Shown here piece by piece: positions 51,735 to 61,701 of a stretch of DNA of 64,000 bases (position 1 is its first letter; every line of letters begins with the position of its first letter). Position numbers and translations under genes: made by a program. Under the pieces are notes generated by a model. The model was not told the origin of the DNA, ran no database searches, and worked only from the letters and a program-made list of their open reading frames with translations. The DNA lies in the NCBI GenBank assembly GCA_963664635.1, contig OY761542.1, forward strand, positions 3,162,001-3,226,000, given 5' to 3'. The stretch comes from VXNE01 sp963664635 (GTDB taxonomy: Bacteria > Pseudomonadota > Gammaproteobacteria > Pseudomonadales > Azotimanducaceae).

Positions 51735-54700
51735 TCACTCCGCCGAGCGGCTCGCCAACTCCCCCAGTCGTTGGCGGAGCCCCGCGGCAAGGCGTGCCCC
51801 GACCGCGTCGGCTGCAACCAAAGCCAGCTTGGCCGCGAACTGTGCGCCGGTTGAGTGGCTTTGGAGTACGTCCTCAATGATCGGCACGGAAGTCAAGGGG
51901 GCGACGAGGAGGAATCGTTGGGTTTGCAGGACGCGTCGCCACTGGTCTCGGAGCCAAGGCGCGAAATCTCGCATGACGAATGGTTTGAACGAGGACTGCG
52001 TGATCCATTCCAGCACGTGCACACCCACATGGAAGAGCGTGGCGGGAGGCGGGCGGTCTGACTCCGAGCACGTGGCCAGGATCGCTGCGACTTCGTCGTC
52101 AAGACTGGCAGCGCCCATCTTGAACGAACCCCACTGGTCGAATAGCGATCTCCCCGGGAAGTCCTGTCCCAGCGTGTCCATCAAGTTGTCCCGCAACTCG
52201 AAGATGCCTCCAGGGCGCCCCCTGAACAGGGACTGCACACCGTACGCGAGTATGGCGCGACGCGCATGTTGCTCCACTACCGGATCAAACGGCCCCTCTG
52301 TGGGGACCGGCGGAATGACCGCCTTCACCGGATTCATGACATCGAAGGTGTCACGAAGGCTGGACATGTTGACGTGGCAATATGCCGAGGCCGCAACGTA
52401 GTCGAGCAGGTGCTTCGCGAAGCTCGTCGCATCCAGCCTCTCGACAGCAGTTCCTAGAGCCCGGATTCGGAGGTCCCATTCCAGCACCGGCACCTGGCCG
52501 CCCAGGCCCCTTTGCCTCACCGCCTCGCCGATGCCCAGATCGAGCCCGCCGAGCAGCTCAATCTCGGCCAGCATGTACCAAGCGAACTCGATGTGACCCA
52601 GTGGACGCTGTTTGATCTCTGGCACGGGGTGTGGGTTGCCACACGCGCCGTAGCGCATCGTTATCGGCTCTCCTTCGATCTTGGTGTCTTCTTGTGCCAC
52701 GTTTGACTTCAACCACAAGATCGCGTGGCGGACCACACGATGGCAATGCGCTGCCTGTAGGCTGGAGTCCGGATCGAGATCTTCAAGCGCGAACAGAGTG
52801 TCTTTCAGGAGTTCCAGCGCCCCACTGAGGTCTCCCGCTTCAGACCTCACCACGGCGGCATCAGCGCCGAGTCCGATCGTAAGCGCGCGTAGTCCGATCG
52901 TCTCCAGCGGCTGCGACGCGGCTTGCGCCCTGAGAAACCACCCCTGGGAGGTAGCCCAATCCTCGCACTCTGCTGCACAAACTGCTGCATCCCGAAGCGC
53001 GTGCGTAGCCTCAACCGGGCCACTCCCGGCCATGTCGAGCACGGCCTCGCGATAGCAGGCTAGCGCATCAGCGCTCTGACCGGCCCGGTGATGCAGTTTC
53101 CCGAAGGCGCGGCCCAGGATGGGGTGTCCACCAAACATCTCCGCAGCCTCATTGAGGGTCCGTAACGCCGACTCCGGGTCGCCGAGCAACTCGTCCTGAA
53201 TGTTGGCGACGGCGAGGCGGCATTGCAGGCCAAGCGTCCGAGCTTTCCACGCGTCTGCAAAGCCCGCCATCCTCTGGTAGCTCGCGACGGCTCGCGCAGC
53301 GTCGAAGTCCGTCTCACGCGCCTGCGTGCTCCATGGGCCATGCACCAAGAGGTGGTAATCCGCGTAGCTCGGATCTACGGGCTCGAGCATCTCTCGCCGT
53401 TCGTCGTGATCCAGGGCGTCAAGATCCTTGAAGATCGCCTCGAGCCTCTCCACAGAGGCTAGACCAGCACTCCCGACGCTGAAGAGTGCGGCCACAGCCG
53501 GCACATCAAGATCGGCTGAAACGGCCCCCTCCTCGTCCGCGCTCAGCAGACGGCGGACGCGGGACAGCAACTCGATCCAGTCGTGCACGTGGTTTGCGAT
53601 ACCGATATTGCCGAGAATGGGGAGAAGCACAACGCTCTCCAGTTCTTGCCCCGCCTGGCCGCGAAGCACGGCGTCCAGCTCGCGGAGGAGCGCGTGCACG
53701 ATGTCGGCTATCCCGTCCGGTGCCTCCGATGCGGTAGCGAGCCGCAACTGCGCAAGGCGCAGCATCAGCGATACCGTAGGGTTCGCTGGGTAAATCGGCC
53801 TCGACTTTTCTAGAACTGGGAGCAGAGCCACATGTCCGGCAAGCGCTCGGCGCGTCTCGTCGTCCGCGACATTGATGACGCCACTCAGCCTGAATAGGCT
53901 CCCGTGCGACTCGCCTGCGAGCCCATGGACTAGGATGGTGTCGATGTCTCCGGCCTCGATTGGGCTGTAGCCGATGATCTCCTCTGCGATCATGCGATGG
54001 ACTCGGCGCTGTTCTTCCTCCGCGAGCATCTCGCGCCCCAATCCGCGCACCAATGGCGATGTACGGGATCGGTCCGGCGACACGGCTTCTATCCACGGCC
54101 CCACGAGTTCGTCCAAACACTCGCCAGGGCGCTCGATCAGCGGACTTATCCCGCCCAGTGCCAACGCCAAAGATCGCTTGAAGGGAGCACTCGCGATGCT
54201 AAGTCGATAGAGGAGCTGGCGAGTGGGCTCGCGAAGCGTCTCGGTCATGCTCGCCCTTGTCGCTTCGCGTGTGACGTCAAGATCAGCGGACGTGAATCCA
54301 CGCTGGACGATCTGCGGAATCTCATCCATGGGCCACTCTCTGGCCGCCATACCCGCCACGAAAGTATGGGTCAATTGAGGGTGGCCAGAACCGCCGGCGG
54401 TGTGCGCGACGCGGCCCCAAACCGAGGGGTCGCCGCCCAAGTGTTTGACGAGCTCGCTCGTTTCCTCCAGCTCGAAGTGCGGGCAGGTCAGTATGCTGTC
54501 GGGCTCGACTCCAAGGCTGTTCAGTACCGTGAGTGGCGGCCCCCGGTAGCACGTGACCAGGACGCGCATGTCGTGGCGTCTCGCGGCCTCGACGACTTGG
54601 CCCAGCGCAAGCTGCACTCGCGGCGCAACCATACAGTTCAGATCTTCCACCATGATGGTCGAAGATCCCATCCCACCGAGGAGCGCAAGCATCCGGTACA

Positions 54701-55784
54701 GGCGCTCGCGGGCTTCTGGGGAAGCTAAGTCTCGGAAGTCGACCCAGCGGGCGCCATCCGGGTAAGTGGACGCAACCCTTCGAGCGACCATCGATTTGCC
54801 GACCCCGGTGGCACCGACGATGAAGCAAAGGCCTGTCGCCTTGAGGGCGGCTCGAACGGCGGCCTCGACAACCGGCCTTGGCACGAGAACTTTGGGCGCA
54901 GGAACCGTGGAAGCGTTGACGACCCAAGCCGGATCGTCGAGTCCCTGAGTCCTGACCACAGATTGCCCCGGGCTGGGTTGCGGCGCGCTGGCAGCCACCG
55001 AACTCAGTAGCCGTTCGAAGTCCGCTCGCCGAACGTTCACCCTCGTCGCGAAGTCGACAAGGTGATGCAACTCGGAGCGCGACAGCACGCGGTCCTCGAC
55101 ATCCGGCAAAGCGCTGCGCTGCAGCACGCGGTATGCAAGGATGTCAGCGACCCGCGGGGCTTCCAGCGACGGCACGCCGAAGTTCGCTCGCAACACTTGC
55201 GCCAGACGTTGTTGCAGTTCCAGCCGGAGATTTGCGGCCGGGGGACACCCGCAATCCCAACTGATCCGGCCAATCAAGTCTGTGAGGAGTTCTTCATCGT
55301 TCCGGCTAGTGCAGAACTCGCGGACGGCCTCGGGGAACGTTGGCCGTTCAAGGAGCGAGCGCAGCGGTCCCACGTCTTCTCGACCGGCCCTTACGCGTTC
55401 CCAATAGGTGAGTCCCGACAATTCACCCGGCCGGTCTCTCGAGGCGCTCTCGCGTCCAATCGGGGACGTTGTGAAGAAGCGGAGTTGGACCTGCTTGCGA
55501 GGGTTTCGTTCCACAAGGTCTATGAACGCGCTGATCGCCTCGCGAACGGCAGGCGTATTGAGCGTCACGGAACCCGATGCCCGCGTATCCTTGACTTGGA
55601 CAGCCTCTATCGAGGTGCCGACTGCTATCGCGTAGTCCTCCGCTACCTCGAGACAAAGAACCCCATCATTGTCGAGGTCGACCCAAGCGAGTGTCGCGGC
55701 GAGAACCTGATACTCGTACCCGCGAATGGCATTGATGGCCTGCCGTGCGGAGTCGACACTAGGTGGTTCCATCGCGACCGTCAT
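51735..55784 (-). CDS. STAND NTPase with N-terminal Cap4/DUF4297-like nuclease (Avs-type)
   Basis: About 1349 aa. Residues 20-130 resemble the Cap4/DUF4297-type nuclease: IRGYEYQVLAATLAW, acidic E46-VAE-D50, and Q63-V-K65 in IEAVQVKDTR, a PD-(D/E)xK-like pattern. A P-loop NTPase follows, with Walker A GATGVGKS near residue 320 and Walker B STIMVEDLN. The C-terminal 800 residues are helical repeats of TPR type (LGRAFGKLHHRAGQSADALA, SEAGDLSGALELLKDTLFAL). This nuclease-STAND-repeat order is that of Avs antiviral proteins, which sense phage proteins through the repeats and then cut DNA. Start choice between 55784 and 55772 is open. The subtype is not assigned. Confidence 0.72.
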   Translation of the reverse strand: MTVAMEPPSVDSARQAINAIRGYEYQVLAATLAWVDLDNDGVLCLEVAEDYAIAVGTSIEAVQVKDTRASGSVTLNTPAVREAISAFIDLVERNPRKQVQLRFFTTSPIGRESASRDRPGELSGLTYWERVRAGREDVGPLRSLLERPTFPEAVREFCTSRNDEELLTDLIGRISWDCGCPPAANLRLELQQRLAQVLRANFGVPSLEAPRVADILAYRVLQRSALPDVEDRVLSRSELHHLVDFATRVNVRRADFERLLSSVAASAPQPSPGQSVVRTQGLDDPAWVVNASTVPAPKVLVPRPVVEAAVRAALKATGLCFIVGATGVGKSMVARRVASTYPDGARWVDFRDLASPEARERLYRMLALLGGMGSSTIMVEDLNCMVAPRVQLALGQVVEAARRHDMRVLVTCYRGPPLTVLNSLGVEPDSILTCPHFELEETSELVKHLGGDPSVWGRVAHTAGGSGHPQLTHTFVAGMAAREWPMDEIPQIVQRGFTSADLDVTREATRASMTETLREPTRQLLYRLSIASAPFKRSLALALGGISPLIERPGECLDELVGPWIEAVSPDRSRTSPLVRGLGREMLAEEEQRRVHRMIAEEIIGYSPIEAGDIDTILVHGLAGESHGSLFRLSGVINVADDETRRALAGHVALLPVLEKSRPIYPANPTVSLMLRLAQLRLATASEAPDGIADIVHALLRELDAVLRGQAGQELESVVLLPILGNIGIANHVHDWIELLSRVRRLLSADEEGAVSADLDVPAVAALFSVGSAGLASVERLEAIFKDLDALDHDERREMLEPVDPSYADYHLLVHGPWSTQARETDFDAARAVASYQRMAGFADAWKARTLGLQCRLAVANIQDELLGDPESALRTLNEAAEMFGGHPILGRAFGKLHHRAGQSADALACYREAVLDMAGSGPVEATHALRDAAVCAAECEDWATSQGWFLRAQAASQPLETIGLRALTIGLGADAAVVRSEAGDLSGALELLKDTLFALEDLDPDSSLQAAHCHRVVRHAILWLKSNVAQEDTKIEGEPITMRYGACGNPHPVPEIKQRPLGHIEFAWYMLAEIELLGGLDLGIGEAVRQRGLGGQVPVLEWDLRIRALGTAVERLDATSFAKHLLDYVAASAYCHVNMSSLRDTFDVMNPVKAVIPPVPTEGPFDPVVEQHARRAILAYGVQSLFRGRPGGIFELRDNLMDTLGQDFPGRSLFDQWGSFKMGAASLDDEVAAILATCSESDRPPPATLFHVGVHVLEWITQSSFKPFVMRDFAPWLRDQWRRVLQTQRFLLVAPLTSVPIIEDVLQSHSTGAQFAAKLALVAADAVGARLAAGLRQRLGELASRSAE

Positions 55785-56130
55785 GACCTGGGCACAGAGA
55801 GATGCTGCGTGGGGGCTCCTTCGTATCCGTCCGTGAACCCGGCCAAGACGGACCATGGCAGCGCCGATTATCGCCGATTTTCGGGGCCGGGAGTGCGGCG
55901 GGGCGTCGCGATTTCGCTGCACGTTGCCAGGCGCCCATGCCCGCCGTACAGTCTCCCGGCGTCCGTAGGAGGAGCAGGCTCGCGTCGGCGCCAGCGAGCC
56001 ATGCACTAGCCCGGATCGTCTCGGATCGCGACAAGGTGCCTGCCATACCATTCCCCAGTTGGCGTGCCTTGCGCAGCCAGTGCCAATTCCTGCCGATGAG
56101 CAGATGGTTGCCCCCGCGAGTTGCGAAAAC
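55785..56130. other. Intergenic region between divergent STAND and DUF4238 genes
   Basis: A 346-base region that must carry both divergent promoters. No palindrome, terminator or riboswitch could be recognised by eye. Frames extending into it from both genes lack good starts. Confidence 0.4.
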
Positions 56131-56985
56131 ATGAGCGAACCCAAACGGCACCACGAAGTCCCCAAGATGATTCTGCGCAACTTCGCGGACCGTAGAGGCC
56201 TGTTGCAGTGTTACCGGAAGGACACCGACAGGACGTTCCAGGCGTCGCCGAACAACGCTTTCCTCCGCAAGCGGAGCTATGCGAAGCGCGACCATCGTGG
56301 CCTCCGGAGGGATACGTCCAAGGAATCAGAGATGGGGCAACAGGTCGACGGACCCGCCACAAGGGTCGTCGAGAGGATCGTAACCCGAGCTCGCGCGGGG
56401 CAACTGCCCCATCTCACACCCGAGGACAAGTACGCATGGGACATGTTCTTTTGCGTCCAAGCGCGGCGGACTGCTGCTGCACGCGCGGACTTGGACGATG
56501 GCGACTTGATGCGAGCGGCCATCGAAGCGGTCAAACACAAGCTGGGCCCCTTGTCGCCCAAAGATCTCGCCGAGATCGATGGAACGCCCGACCGGCGACG
56601 GGCCGCCGTCGATGAGGCGTGGATCGACATCCTCACGGAGCCGCACGGCGACTTCTTTGAGGCTTTGCGCCGCAAGGGCTTGGTCGTGCTGGTACTCGAG
56701 AGTCCGAACAAGAGCTTTGTGATCGGCGATGCCCCTATCCTCCCGCTAATCCCGCGCGGCGCGATGCTGAACCATCGCGATGCAGCGAATCTGTTCCCCG
56801 TGGCGCACAACGTCGCCGTGGCTTGCTTTGGCAGCCAGGGGCACGAGGAAATCTGGCCCATCCCAAAAGGGACCGAAGGAACGCGGTTCCTCCGCAAGAT
56901 CAACTTAGCGATCGTCGGGCAAAGTTCGATGGTCGCCTGTCCCTCCCCAACCCTGATTGACTCCCTCCGCCGCAAACGCCGCTGA
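56131..56985 (+). CDS. DUF4238 domain protein
   Basis: 284 aa. The N-terminal MSEPKRHHEVPKMILRNFAD followed by RRGLLQCYRKD is the RHHxVPxxxLxxF block that defines DUF4238. A conserved C-terminal half (FVIGDAPILPLIPRG, FPVAHNVAVACF) matches the family, whose function is unknown but which is often found in mobile and defence-rich regions. The frame is complete. It is divergent from the STAND gene. Confidence 0.82.
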   Translation: MSEPKRHHEVPKMILRNFADRRGLLQCYRKDTDRTFQASPNNAFLRKRSYAKRDHRGLRRDTSKESEMGQQVDGPATRVVERIVTRARAGQLPHLTPEDKYAWDMFFCVQARRTAAARADLDDGDLMRAAIEAVKHKLGPLSPKDLAEIDGTPDRRRAAVDEAWIDILTEPHGDFFEALRRKGLVVLVLESPNKSFVIGDAPILPLIPRGAMLNHRDAANLFPVAHNVAVACFGSQGHEEIWPIPKGTEGTRFLRKINLAIVGQSSMVACPSPTLIDSLRRKRR

Positions 56986-57617
<632 letters not shown>

Positions 57618-58949
57618 GTGGCCACCCACGACACCTTCCTGCCTGAGTCCGTCCGGTCTGCCATCGCAGAGCTATGGCGTGCGTCGCCCCGAGACGAACT
57701 GCGGGCCTCAGAATCGGCCGCATTCAGACTCCTGGTGCACAACTGCCGAGCGGTCTACGGCGCAATCGGTGGCTCCCGGCTTGAAGGAACACCGTCCCGT
57801 AAACTCCAGCCCACCACGCTTCAATCCGCGCTCCTCCGCTTCTTCCGTTGGTGTGGCGCGCCCTGGAACGACTCGAACTGTCTAACCGTTGACGATGTGG
57901 CGTTGCGCCTCCACCGAGCTTTGTTGACGCCAGACGTCAATCGAGTCTACCTCGTTCCCTTGGACCAGCTGCGTCTGGAAGCACCATCGGACAGTCTTGG
58001 CGCGCTGGGGAACGCCCCCTTCGGGCCCAACGAGCTTCGTCGCTTGACCCGCGCCGATCTCAACCAACTGGTCCCGGTCGATGGAATCAGCCGCTTCGGT
58101 CGGCAGTACGCGTTTCCAGCCGAACTGCTGGACGGTCTTTGCTGGCTCGTCGTCACCGTCCGCGAGGACGCCGGCGCCCTTTGGAAGCGTACTCCGCTCC
58201 GTTGGTTCCACGAGACCACATACGGTTCGATTGGCGAAACTCCGTTGTACGAACCCAGCTATCCGCGACCGGTCGAAGATGCGCTCTTCGTCCTGTTGCT
58301 GACGTTCCGAAAACTACCGAACGAATCACCTTGGCGCCCGTTTCTCGTTCCTTGGATCTACTCTTTCACCGACGATCCTTTCGCCGAACCGGAACGCCCG
58401 CCCGAGCCTTCGGCGCTCACATGGAGGCTTGTTGGCGATCCGCCTGACGAGGTCGCCCTTGTGCCCGATCAGCTCTGGCCGTTTCCGATCACCGAACAAG
58501 TGCTCGATGAGCTCAGGACACGACAAAGCGAGTTTGAGATCACCTCGGCACCGTGCGGGTCGTATGACGCGAATCTCAGCGCGCTTGTGCCGTACTTCTA
58601 CGTCAGAGCCTTCGCCGAAAACGGAATCCAAGAGATCATCGCGAACCTCAGTTGCATTGAAGCAACCCTGATGCGGCGTGGACAGCGAGGCAGAAAAGGA
58701 GTCTTGGAGAGATTCGAACGACTCACTGACGATCAGAACGCCAGAGAGTGGCTCAAATCGGGCTACCGCCTCAGAGACCGCTTCTTGCACAGCCTCGCGG
58801 GGTCCGGCGATCGCGTGCACTCTCGAGAGCTTGCCCAAATCCGTTGGTCCGTCACTCAAGCGGTACGGGAATACATGAGTTTCGCCTGCAAAGACCGTGG
58901 CCGAAGTAGGGAGGACTTGCTCGGTTTGCTCTCCCAGCGCGGAATGTGA
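57618..58949 (+). CDS. Hypothetical protein with C-terminal HEPN-like (ApeA-like) domain
   Basis: About 443 aa. The C-terminal region has GYRLRDRFLHSLAGSGDRVH, a HEPN-type R-x4-H motif (RDRFLH), with ELAQIRWSVTQAVREYMSFA after it. That combination resembles ApeA-like HEPN ribonucleases, which stop phage growth by cleaving RNA. The N-terminal 350 residues (AFRLLVHNCRAVYGAIGGSR, EDALFVLLLTFRKLPNESPW) match nothing I recognise and could be a sensor part. GTG 57618 is preferred; a frame to 57525 adds 31 residues of low quality. Position in a defence-rich segment supports the reading, though it is inferred. Confidence 0.6.
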   Translation: MATHDTFLPESVRSAIAELWRASPRDELRASESAAFRLLVHNCRAVYGAIGGSRLEGTPSRKLQPTTLQSALLRFFRWCGAPWNDSNCLTVDDVALRLHRALLTPDVNRVYLVPLDQLRLEAPSDSLGALGNAPFGPNELRRLTRADLNQLVPVDGISRFGRQYAFPAELLDGLCWLVVTVREDAGALWKRTPLRWFHETTYGSIGETPLYEPSYPRPVEDALFVLLLTFRKLPNESPWRPFLVPWIYSFTDDPFAEPERPPEPSALTWRLVGDPPDEVALVPDQLWPFPITEQVLDELRTRQSEFEITSAPCGSYDANLSALVPYFYVRAFAENGIQEIIANLSCIEATLMRRGQRGRKGVLERFERLTDDQNAREWLKSGYRLRDRFLHSLAGSGDRVHSRELAQIRWSVTQAVREYMSFACKDRGRSREDLLGLLSQRGM

Positions 58950-59486
58950 TCGCTCCATCTCTTCAGGATCCGTAGGCCCTTCGCAGCGCCCGAGGCCTTG
59001 CCGCCGGACATCGACCCGCCGTGTTGGGGGCACGAGCGCGACTACGCGTGGCATGTTCGCGAGCGACGACTTAGTGCACATGCTGGGGCTCGAGCAGGCG
59101 GTTGGCGTCATCGCCGCTGAGGTCCGTCAGCGAACGACCCGCAGCGGCGCCGATGTGCACAAGGATGCACCACGCCCGTAGCGGGGTCGACGGTACTGTC
59201 GGATGCCGGGAGGGCGTCCAACAACGCGATGGACTCGGACGGCGGCTCCGGCTCCGGCGTGCAGACCCCACCCGCGACCGCCACATCGCGAAGCACCAAG
59301 GCGAGTGCGCGAGGCGCACTCTAGTATGCCCGCTTGAGTCGCGTGCTTCACAGCTCCCTTGCCGGTACTGGCCCGGATGCCGCTTCCACCGCCTGCACTA
59401 CCCCGCATTTCCAAGTCGCCCCGACCACCGACGTGGTGACAGACGGCTTTGACCAACTCGCAGTAAAACCGGGTGGGGCGCAGTCT
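58950..59486. other. Gene-free stretch downstream of the HEPN-type gene
   Basis: About 540 bases between two convergent genes. Short frames on both strands lack ribosome binding sites and recognisable domains. A segment at 59071-59160 (minus strand, reading ILVHIGAAAGRSLTDLSGDD) could be the tail of a decayed gene, but cannot be assigned. Confidence 0.4.
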
Positions 59487-60404
59487 TCAGACACGTTTGA
59501 CGTCGGGCACGTCGTAGACATTCTGCGAAAATCCGGACGCCAGTCGGTGGTCCAACAGGGCCTGGAAGATGTCCCGGCACGTTTCCGGCGTTGCCACGAT
59601 CCGCCCGTCCCCGTCGAACTCGATTTCGAGCCTGAACTCCTTGTACCGTGCCCGCAGATTGGCCATGAACTCGGGATTCTTGTAGTGCCCCTTGTGGCGG
59701 ATCGCGGACGCTCGGCGGAGCTGCATCTTGTTCTCCCCGACGTACGACTCCAGAGCCCCCGTCTCGCCGAACACGTCCGCGAACGCGGGCTCCTGCAAAA
59801 GCCCTGAGAAGTCCTCCTTGTGCGCCTGCTTGTAACTCACCACCGACTCGAACCTCGCCTTATCCAACACCAAGATCAGATCGTCCGCTACGAAGAAGTC
59901 AACCCGATGGGAAATGTACAACGTCGGGGTCGTATCGATGCCGAGCTGTTCATCCGAGAAGAACACGGAAATCGCGGTCACGGCCCTCCGCACGCGCCAG
60001 CTCGGGTCCGTTTGCCGCACGCCGCGGACAACCGCGTCGCCCGAGACCAGCTTGATCACGTAGAAGCTGGAGTTCTGCACTTTCCTCAGCTCGTCCGCCT
60101 TGTTCTGCGGCGTCTCCTCTCCCGTCTTCTCGACGATCAACCCGGCGTGCGTCTCCACCGTGCTGATCGACAGCGCGCTGCTCTCGTTGTTCTCAGTCAG
60201 CAGCCCGTACTCCTGCACCTCCTCGATGCGGCCGATCTCGTTCCTCATCGCCGACCTGAGCTCGACGTCCAGTTCGGGCGTCGTGTCAACGTACCTCGCC
60301 GTGAAGACTGGCGGCTTCCCCGCGGGGGTCGACTTCTTTACCACCCACAGCGTCAACTCCGCCCCATCCACGTCGAACCCCCTCAGATCATCAAACGTCG
60401 CCAT
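59487..60404 (-). CDS. kwaB: KwaB (DUF4868), Kiwa defence system
   Basis: 305 aa. The DUF4868 family is KwaB. MATFDDLRGFDVDGAELTLW, IKLVSGDAVVRGVRQTDPSW and LYISHRVDFFVADDLILVLD with FESVVSYKQAHKEDFSGLLQ are typical. KwaB is the DNA-binding effector of Kiwa and acts with the membrane protein KwaA to stop phage replication and late transcription. ATG 60404 overlaps the kwaA stop region by 14 bases, with GGAG about 10 bases upstream. The protein appears full length. Confidence 0.85.
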   Translation of the reverse strand: MATFDDLRGFDVDGAELTLWVVKKSTPAGKPPVFTARYVDTTPELDVELRSAMRNEIGRIEEVQEYGLLTENNESSALSISTVETHAGLIVEKTGEETPQNKADELRKVQNSSFYVIKLVSGDAVVRGVRQTDPSWRVRRAVTAISVFFSDEQLGIDTTPTLYISHRVDFFVADDLILVLDKARFESVVSYKQAHKEDFSGLLQEPAFADVFGETGALESYVGENKMQLRRASAIRHKGHYKNPEFMANLRARYKEFRLEIEFDGDGRIVATPETCRDIFQALLDHRLASGFSQNVYDVPDVKRV

Positions 60405-60999
60405 GGCCGCCTTGCTCCGTTCTCGTTCTGATGATCACCACATCGTCGATCATGGTGTGCATGCATCGATCACGGCTCGCGATGAGGCCGTCGCTTAGCG
60501 CCTTCCCCGTATGCTCCGTTTCGCTCCCCGGGAACCGGTACCTCACCTCGTAGAGCTTCCATCCGAACGCGACCAGGAAGGGGTTCAGGACGATCTGCCC
60601 CGACCGATATGTGATCCAGAAGAGCCACACCAAGAACACCGCCATCCCCACGAGCTTTTTCGCCTCGAATTCCATGTTCATCAACGCGACTACGTACGGC
60701 AGCGCGTAGCCCATCAGTTCTGACGGAACGTGCCTAGCACGCTCAACGACGATCGATCTCCTCGCGTTCGTCAGCCGCAGGGCAAGCAATGTCGCCGCAA
60801 AGCACGCGGCGCATACGGTCGCCGAACCGAGGGACGCCAGCGGGTTGCCGAACGGCACCGCACATTCACCGCCCGAGAACGGCCAGCAAACCGGGCGCGA
60901 CAGCATAGAACCGTCGAAGTCCTGCGCGAGCAGGATCACGCTCAGCGGCAGGTATGAGCCTGCGAAGACCACCGCCGCCGCGCTCACCCTAAGCCGCAA
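60391..60999 (-). CDS. kwaA: KwaA membrane protein, Kiwa defence system
   Basis: 202 aa with four membrane segments: VSAAAVVFAGSYLPLSVILL, SATVCAACFAATLLAL, MGYALPYVVALMNM and LVGMAVFLVWLFWITYRSGQ. This topology, the following LNPFLVAFGWKLYEVRYRF block and the overlap with a DUF4868 gene identify KwaA. It senses infection at the inner membrane. The start is a TTG at 60999, or a GTG four codons later; no ATG is available. A small winged-helix gene lies 84 bases upstream on the same strand. Confidence 0.82.
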   Translation of the reverse strand: MRLRVSAAAVVFAGSYLPLSVILLAQDFDGSMLSRPVCWPFSGGECAVPFGNPLASLGSATVCAACFAATLLALRLTNARRSIVVERARHVPSELMGYALPYVVALMNMEFEAKKLVGMAVFLVWLFWITYRSGQIVLNPFLVAFGWKLYEVRYRFPGSETEHTGKALSDGLIASRDRCMHTMIDDVVIIRTRTEQGGHGDV

Positions 61000-61083
61000 C
61001 GGGACACCTATGCGGCATCGCGCCCCAGCCCGGAGTTCAGCCCGTGCCTGCTCGCCCGGCTTCCGCCCGCCGCCGCGGTGGCC

Positions 61084-61374
61084 TTACGGCGCTGCGTTGT
61101 CGCCACCAAACCCGGCTTGGCGACGATTTCTCTCTCCATCAGTAAGCGCCCATTGCCTGCGCTCGCCGTACGGTTGGTGAACCTTTTTCTGCTCCTGCAA
61201 GCGATGAAGCTGGCCCGTCACCGTCGCATTATGCCCGTCGTCGGGAAGGCCGAGAACCCGCACGAGTTCCCCGTGCATCAACCCGCCGGGCGCCAGCTCG
61301 AGCAGACCCATGATCGCTTCCTGAACGTAAAACTCTCCTATGCGGGCCAAGCGTCGAGCTTCCGTCGGCGACAC
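61084..61374 (-). CDS. Small winged-helix protein upstream of Kiwa
   Basis: 96 aa. Pattern IGEFYVQEAIMGLLELAPGG, MHGELVRVLGL, NATVTGQLHRLQEQKKVHQP followed by YGERRQWALTDGER fits a winged helix-turn-helix with a C-terminal wing. The GTG start at 61374 has a good GGAGAG 8 bases upstream. Position directly upstream of kwaA-kwaB on the same strand suggests a regulator of the defence genes, but such small genes also accompany restriction systems. It is inferred from pattern only. Confidence 0.6.
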   Translation of the reverse strand: MSPTEARRLARIGEFYVQEAIMGLLELAPGGLMHGELVRVLGLPDDGHNATVTGQLHRLQEQKKVHQPYGERRQWALTDGERNRRQAGFGGDNAAP

Positions 61375-61701
61375 GAGTTCTCTCCTCTGATGTCCTCCTC
61401 CACATGGTCTAGGGCAATCCCTCCAACGTCAACCGGGTCACATGGGAGCCTCAGCCCATGGGAATCTCCAACGGCCTCCTGTCGCAACAGACCGGTAGCG
61501 GCGACCCCGCGTGTCGCTCGCTCCGGGACCACCCTCCCACGGCGTGCCCCCAGGACCCGAGCATCGATCCGGGCCACCACGGTCGGTCTGCGCAGCCTGA
61601 GACCTGAAACAGCGTTGTGCGTCGGCGTGACGCAATCGTCCCGCGCTCACGCGTTGTCTGTGGCTGTCGTGAGAGATCCTTATGGATGAAGCCTGCCACC
61701 T
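61375..61701. other. Gene-free stretch
   Basis: About 330 bases between the winged-helix gene start and the hypothetical gene end. It should carry the promoter for the Kiwa operon on the minus strand. No convincing small gene or palindrome was seen. Confidence 0.4.
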
